Source: Oscillospiraceae bacterium
GTDB lineage: Bacteria; Bacillota; Clostridia; UBA1381; UMGS1253
Reading direction: 5' to 3'
Assembly (NCBI GenBank): GCA_015068725.1
Contig: SVKA01000004.1
Location: 1-64,000 of the forward strand
DNA length: 64,000 nt
Under the pieces are notes generated by a model, which was given only the letters and a program-made list of their open reading frames with translations, was not told where the DNA came from and searched no databases. The translations under genes and the position numbers were made by a program. This document shows, one piece after another, positions 59,102 through 64,000 of this stretch; the stretch's first letter is position 1, and the number at the start of each line of letters is the position of its first letter.

Positions 59102-60610
59102 TTGGAACAAACAGTTTGGCTACAACAGACAATTTGGACAATAGTGCCGCCAATCGTAGCGATTGCGCTTGCGCTTTGTACCAAAGAGGTGTACTTCTCA
59201 CTCTTGATAGGCATTATTTCAGGAGCACTTATGTACACGAATTTTAATCCGATAGGAGCTGTTGAAACGACATTTAGCATTATATCGGATAAGGTTGGAG
59301 GAAATATGAACATTATCATATTCCTCGTTTTACTTGGAATGCTTGTTGCACTTATGAATAAATCAGGTGCTACACGCGCGTATGGTAACTGGGCGAAAAA
59401 ATCAATAAAATCAAAACGTGGTGCGCTTGCTGCTACATCGGCACTAGGTGCTTTGATTTTTGTTGACGACTATTTTAACTGTCTTACAGTTGGAACGGTT
59501 ATGCGTCCTGTGACAGATGCTCACAAAATTTCAAGAGCAAAGCTTGCATATATTATTGATGCAACGGCCGCACCAATATGCATAATCGCACCTATTTCAA
59601 GCTGGGCAGCTGCAGTTGGCTCATCACTTCCAGAGGGAAGCACGATAGACGGCTTTACATTGTTTTTGCAGACAATACCGTTTAACCTTTATGCGCTTTT
59701 GACGCTTGCAATGATCGTATTTTTGATTATTACAAACTTTGACTTTGGCGCTATGAAAAAGAGCGTTTATACAGAAAATGCAGGTATGGATGTTGTGAGT
59801 GGCGAGGATGCGTCTGCAGAAAATGCTAAAGGTAAGATTATAGACCTTGTAGCACCTATTTTGATTTTGATTGTTTTGTGCGTGCTTGCTATGCTTTATA
59901 CAGGCGGAATTACTGATGGTGTTGGCATTGTAAATGCGTTTGCAGATTGTGATGCTTCATTGTCGCTTGCTATGGGTTCGTTCTTTGCGATTATTCTTAC
60001 ATTTATTTTGTACATACCGCGCAAGGTTATTACCTTTACTGAGTTTGCTCAAAGTCTTGTTGATGGATTTAAGGCTATGGTACCTGCAATTCTAATTTTG
60101 ACATTTGCGTGGACGCTCAGCGGTATCTGCTCAGAGGATTATCTTAACCTCGGCGGTTATGTAAGTGGAGTTGTTGAGCAGAGCAATATGTCATTTGCAT
60201 TACTACCGGCAATATTCTTCCTTGTTGCACTTGGTCTTGCTTTTTCAACAGGTACTTCATGGGGAACATTTGCTATACTCATTCCGATTGCTATGACAAT
60301 CTTCTCGGGCGAAGCGTCTCATTTGGCAGTTGTTACAATTTCATCTATACTTGCAGGTGCTGTTTGTGGCGACCACATTTCACCAATTTCTGATACAACG
60401 ATTTTGTCATCGACAGGTGCTCAGTGTAACCATATTGAACACGTTTCAACACAGATACCGTATGCACTGCTTGTAGCAGGCTGCTGTTTGGTAGGTTATG
60501 TTGTTTCCGGTGTTACAAATAATGGTTGGATGGGACTTTTGGTTTCGGCAGTTGTTTTGTTTGCTGTATTATTTGCACTATATGCGGTTTCAAAGAAAAA
60601 GCAAGCATAA
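59102..60610 (+). CDS. NhaC-type Na+/H+ antiporter family protein
   Basis: VDDYFNCLTVGTVMRPVTD; GTSWGTFAILIPIA; GDHISPISDTTILSS. Confidence 0.92.
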   Translation: MEQTVWLQQTIWTIVPPIVAIALALCTKEVYFSLLIGIISGALMYTNFNPIGAVETTFSIISDKVGGNMNIIIFLVLLGMLVALMNKSGATRAYGNWAKKSIKSKRGALAATSALGALIFVDDYFNCLTVGTVMRPVTDAHKISRAKLAYIIDATAAPICIIAPISSWAAAVGSSLPEGSTIDGFTLFLQTIPFNLYALLTLAMIVFLIITNFDFGAMKKSVYTENAGMDVVSGEDASAENAKGKIIDLVAPILILIVLCVLAMLYTGGITDGVGIVNAFADCDASLSLAMGSFFAIILTFILYIPRKVITFTEFAQSLVDGFKAMVPAILILTFAWTLSGICSEDYLNLGGYVSGVVEQSNMSFALLPAIFFLVALGLAFSTGTSWGTFAILIPIAMTIFSGEASHLAVVTISSILAGAVCGDHISPISDTTILSSTGAQCNHIEHVSTQIPYALLVAGCCLVGYVVSGVTNNGWMGLLVSAVVLFAVLFALYAVSKKKQA

Positions 60611-60641
60611 TTATATTTGATGAAACTATAAAAAAATAAAG

Positions 60642-60673
60642 AAAGTGTGTATGAAAATCTTCATACACACTTT
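60642..60673. terminator. Bidirectional intrinsic terminator
   Basis: AAAGTGTGTATGAA-AATC-TTCATACACACTTT, perfect 14-bp arms. Confidence 0.85.
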
Positions 60674-60679
60674 TTAATA

Positions 60680-61714
60680 TTATTCTTTATAATCGCCGCG
60701 CTCATATGAGATTTCATAACCAATCGAGTGAAGGCTTTGCTTCAGCTTTTCGAGTCCTTCGGCGGCCTCTTCATCTGTGCAGGCTTTGTCATTATACAAA
60801 AGATAGTTTTTTCGTGTCGCTGCAGGCGACAAATTTGGCATAATTACGTTTGCGCCTGATAATATGCCCATATTTCGTCCGTTTTTATCAAGAGTAGCAA
60901 GAGCTGTCGTCGAAGGAAGAAGCACTTTTGGAAACATCAAGCGGCAAAGAGAAAGCATAAATAAGCTCAGCTCAAGTGAACCGTTTGGCATATCTTTAAA
61001 TGGTGTATCGCTATGAGAAAGAAATGGCCCTATTCCAATCATTTGTGGCCCAAGCTCGCTTATGAAAACCATATCATCTGCAAGATTTTCCTCTGTCTGA
61101 TATGGTGAGCCGACCATAAACCCTGTTCCGACCTGATAGCCAATTTCTTTTAAATTATAAAGACATTGTTTTCGGTTTTCGAGCGACAAAGATGATGGAT
61201 GCAGCTTTGAATAATGCTCATTGGTTGCAGTTTCGTGGCGCAAAAGATATCTGTTTGCCCCTGCATCATAAAGACGTTTATATGAACTGTGCGAGCGTTC
61301 ACCCAAAGAAAGCGTAATTGCACAGTCGCTATACTGTTTTTTTATTGCAGATACGATAGAGCACATATAATCGTCTGTATAAAACGCATCTTCGCCACCC
61401 TGGAGTACAAAAGTACGAAAACCAAGCGGGTATCCTACACGGCAGCACTCTAACACCTGCTCTTTTGTAAGGCGATAGCGGCTGCAGTTTTTATTGCCTG
61501 CGCGTATACCACAATAGTAGCAATCATTTTTGCAGTAATTTGTAAGCTCGATAAGTCCGCGTATATATATTTTGTTTCCAAAATTCTGACGTGATATTTC
61601 GGATGCTTTTTGCCGGGCATATAGGCACACAGTATCACGGTTTTTTATAAGCGTTATCCATTCGCTGCGGCTCAGTTTTTGTTCTTTTATAAGCTTATCT
61701 ATTAAGGCCTGCAT
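60680..61714 (-). CDS. hydE: [FeFe] hydrogenase H-cluster maturation radical SAM protein HydE
   Basis: CKNDCYYCGIRAGN radical SAM motif; LQGGEDAFYTDD; RHETATNEHYSKLHP. Confidence 0.85.
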   Translation of the reverse strand: MQALIDKLIKEQKLSRSEWITLIKNRDTVCLYARQKASEISRQNFGNKIYIRGLIELTNYCKNDCYYCGIRAGNKNCSRYRLTKEQVLECCRVGYPLGFRTFVLQGGEDAFYTDDYMCSIVSAIKKQYSDCAITLSLGERSHSSYKRLYDAGANRYLLRHETATNEHYSKLHPSSLSLENRKQCLYNLKEIGYQVGTGFMVGSPYQTEENLADDMVFISELGPQMIGIGPFLSHSDTPFKDMPNGSLELSLFMLSLCRLMFPKVLLPSTTALATLDKNGRNMGILSGANVIMPNLSPAATRKNYLLYNDKACTDEEAAEGLEKLKQSLHSIGYEISYERGDYKE

Positions 61715-61739
61715 CCTTTATCACCTCTTGTAAATTTTA

Positions 61740-62810
61740 TTATTCTATAACTCCGCCGCCAACAACATAATCATCAAGATAGAACACTGCTGACTGGCCG
61801 CTTGCGATTGCGCGCTGCGGCGTATCAAAGGTGCACAGTACGCGTCCGTTTTCAAGTGGTGTTATTGTAGCCTCTACGGCGCTCTGTTTATATCTTGCCT
61901 TTGCCAAAACGCGCATAGGCTCCTTTAAATCGTCAAACATAATCCAGTTTGTATCACGGGCGACAAGCTCGCGCGAGAAAAGCTGCTCGTGTCGTCCAAG
62001 CGTAACGGTGTTATCAGTCGCATCTTTTTTTACAACGTATCTTGGCTCGCCAAATGTAATTCCAAGACCTTTTCGCTGTCCTATTGTATAATGAATTATT
62101 CCCTTGTGCTCACCTAAAATGTTGCCGTCTACATCTATAAAATTACCACTTTCGCATTTTTTATTTGCACAGCGTTCTATAAATGAGGCGTAATCACCAT
62201 CGGGGACAAAGCATATATCCTGACTGTCGGGCTTTTTTGCAGTTATGAGATTTCGCTCCTCTGCCATCTGGCGAATCTGTGATTTTGTATATGAACCAAG
62301 CGGAAAAAGCGTATGCGCAAGTTCATCCTGTGTCATTGTATAGAGTACGTATGTCTGGTCTTTTGATGTATCGACTGCCTTCTTTAAAAGATAGCGCCCA
62401 CTTTTTTTGTCATACTCAATTTGTGCATAGTGTCCCGTTGCGATATAATCATATCCAAGCTCTCTTGCACAATTAAGCATTTTTGCAAATTTGAGGTGGC
62501 GATTACATTCTATGCACGGGTTTGGTGTTTCGCCGCAAAGATATGAATTTATAAATTTGTCAATAACATGAGTTTTAAACTCTGTGCTAAGGTCAAACAC
62601 ATAATGCTCAAATCCCATTTTTGCAGCTATTTTGCCTGCATCGTGTGCGTCGGTAAGCGAACCGCAGATGCCTTTGTCAGTATTAATATCATCCGGTGAA
62701 AACAATTTCATTGTAGCACCGCAAAGTGTATAGCCTTTTTCTTTTATGAGTGATGCCGCAACCGATGAATCGACGCCGCCGCTCATTGCCACCATTACTT
62801 TTTTACACAT
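61740..62810 (-). CDS. mnmA: tRNA-specific 2-thiouridylase MnmA
   Basis: VAMSGGVDSSVAASLIKEKGY; GETPNPCIECNRHLKF; TIGQRKGLGI. Confidence 0.95.
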   Translation of the reverse strand: MCKKVMVAMSGGVDSSVAASLIKEKGYTLCGATMKLFSPDDINTDKGICGSLTDAHDAGKIAAKMGFEHYVFDLSTEFKTHVIDKFINSYLCGETPNPCIECNRHLKFAKMLNCARELGYDYIATGHYAQIEYDKKSGRYLLKKAVDTSKDQTYVLYTMTQDELAHTLFPLGSYTKSQIRQMAEERNLITAKKPDSQDICFVPDGDYASFIERCANKKCESGNFIDVDGNILGEHKGIIHYTIGQRKGLGITFGEPRYVVKKDATDNTVTLGRHEQLFSRELVARDTNWIMFDDLKEPMRVLAKARYKQSAVEATITPLENGRVLCTFDTPQRAIASGQSAVFYLDDYVVGGGVIE

Positions 62811-63016
62811 AAAAATCCCCGTTTCGTATATAAAAACAAAATAAAATCCTTAACCTTATTATAGTATAAAAACGCTGTTTTGTAAAGTAGTTATACGTAT
62901 GCAGGAAAAAGACATAAAAAATCAAAATGCACATATTTTTCCGTTGACGCTTTGATTAAAATGTCGTATAATATAAGTATTGGAATATGAAAAACATTAT
63001 ATGTGTGGAGAAGCTT

Positions 63017-63805
63017 ATGAAAAAAATAAAAAAAAGCATAGCAGTGTTGGTGCTAATTACACTTGTTATGAGTTTTATGACGTGTGTGTGCGCAGATGCA
63101 CAGGACATAAAGGTGCCGATAATTTTATACCATAATATTGCGGACAATACGGGCCGGGAGTATTATGATCCGTATCTGAACATTCCCGCCGATTTGTTTG
63201 AAATGCATATATCTGCCATTAAAGAGGCAGGCTATAACGCTATTACATACGAACAGTATTACAATTATGTTATAAATGATGCGCCGCTTCCCGAAAAACC
63301 AATTATTATAACCTTTGATGACGGATATTCAAGCAACTACATATATGCTTATCCGATACTCAAAAAATATAATACGAAGGCGACAATTTTTGTCATAACT
63401 GACAGACGTGGTATGTCGCTTAGTAAAAATCCGCATTTTTCGTGGAATCAGGCAAGGGAAATGGCTGATAGCGGAATAATTGATATACAAAGTCATACGC
63501 ACTCGCATCAGGCTGCGACATCGCTTTCTGATTTTGATTTGGTTTTTGAACTTAAAACCTCAAAGAGAATGATTGAAAATAAGCTCGGAAGAAAATGCAG
63601 CGTTCTGGCCTTTCCGTTTGGAGATGCGGGAGAGAGGGAAATTAATGCGGCAAAAAAGGCGGGCTATCTTGTGGTAAACAAGGTGGAAAATTGGGGCGCT
63701 AATGCCAAAAGCGATGGTCTTGATGCGCTAAAACGCATAACCGTGCGTGCCGACTGGTCAGCGTCAAGGCTTCTTGAGATAATTGAAGAAAATATGAATT
63801 TATAG
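63017..63805 (+). CDS. Secreted polysaccharide deacetylase
   Basis: Signal peptide; IITFDDGYSSNY; QSHTHSH; LAFPFGD. Confidence 0.93.
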   Translation: MKKIKKSIAVLVLITLVMSFMTCVCADAQDIKVPIILYHNIADNTGREYYDPYLNIPADLFEMHISAIKEAGYNAITYEQYYNYVINDAPLPEKPIIITFDDGYSSNYIYAYPILKKYNTKATIFVITDRRGMSLSKNPHFSWNQAREMADSGIIDIQSHTHSHQAATSLSDFDLVFELKTSKRMIENKLGRKCSVLAFPFGDAGEREINAAKKAGYLVVNKVENWGANAKSDGLDALKRITVRADWSASRLLEIIEENMNL

Positions 63806-63820
63806 TTTTTTGGAATTAAA

Positions 63821-63851
63821 AAAGCTCTGATGCATTTCGTATCAGAGCTTT
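63821..63851. terminator. Bidirectional intrinsic terminator
   Basis: AAAGCTCTGAT-GCATTTCGT-ATCAGAGCTTT. Confidence 0.85.
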
Positions 63852-63869
63852 ATTTTTTATCTGAATATA

Positions 63870-64000
63870 TCAGCCTGCGCGTTCTATTTCTTTATCAATG
63901 GCGATACTAAGCTGCTTTTCTATTTCGTCTATGTCAGCCACTTTTGTAAGAACAAGCTCACTTATCAAAATCTGCTTTGCGTTTGAAAGCATCTTTCTTT
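63870..64000 (-). CDS. C-terminal fragment, possibly CarD-family transcriptional regulator (partial at window edge)
   Basis: RKMLSNAKQILISELVLTKVADIDEIEKQLSIAIDKEIERAG*, similar to CarD/CdnL C-termini. Confidence 0.45.
   Translation of the reverse strand, partial: RKMLSNAKQILISELVLTKVADIDEIEKQLSIAIDKEIERAG

Noticed and set aside
1-64000. CRISPR arrays, prophage, integrases or classical defence operons
   Set aside because: No regularly spaced direct repeats, cas, integrase, capsid, restriction or toxin-antitoxin genes recognised anywhere in the window.

Overview
The window is an ordinary, gene-dense chromosomal segment from a low-GC, endospore-forming Clostridia-like Firmicute. Sporulation and germination markers seen: gerA-type germinant receptor genes, ylbJ, yqfC and yqfD. 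Most content is core housekeeping: Lrp/aminotransferase/ilvBN, uxaC, ilvE, cysK, yqfC-yqfD-phoH-ybeY-era-yqzL-recO, nagA, single-chain glyS, secDF, aroA, an EF-G paralog, an MsmX/UgpC ATPase, feoAB, tepA, asnS, gap, a TPP-riboswitch-controlled thiMED operon, two tRNAs (Thr-GGT, Asp-GTC), bioY, tadA, an NhaC-type antiporter, hydE and mnmA. Carbohydrate-active genes (GH26-like, GH28-like, GH39-like, polysaccharide deacetylases, a possibly new TIM-barrel hydrolase) are scattered through it. No CRISPR array, prophage, transposase or rRNA was seen. Observations most worth a second look: (1) a NifU/IscU-like scaffold plus GGGtGRT-family protein pair of unknown function; (2) an sdpR-sdpI cassette without a toxin gene, whose promoter is bracketed by two long TCTAAATA-type inverted repeats; (3) an ImmA/IrrE-like protein whose HExxH motif reads CQLAH; (4) a HAD phosphatase-GtrA fusion; (5) a multi-hairpin GC-rich intergenic element at about 7.25-7.33 kb; (6) small ORFs below the supplied track cutoff (yqzL, and a truncated Cys-rich membrane peptide at the left edge). 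All calls come from reading the sequence and from family recognition; no searches were run.
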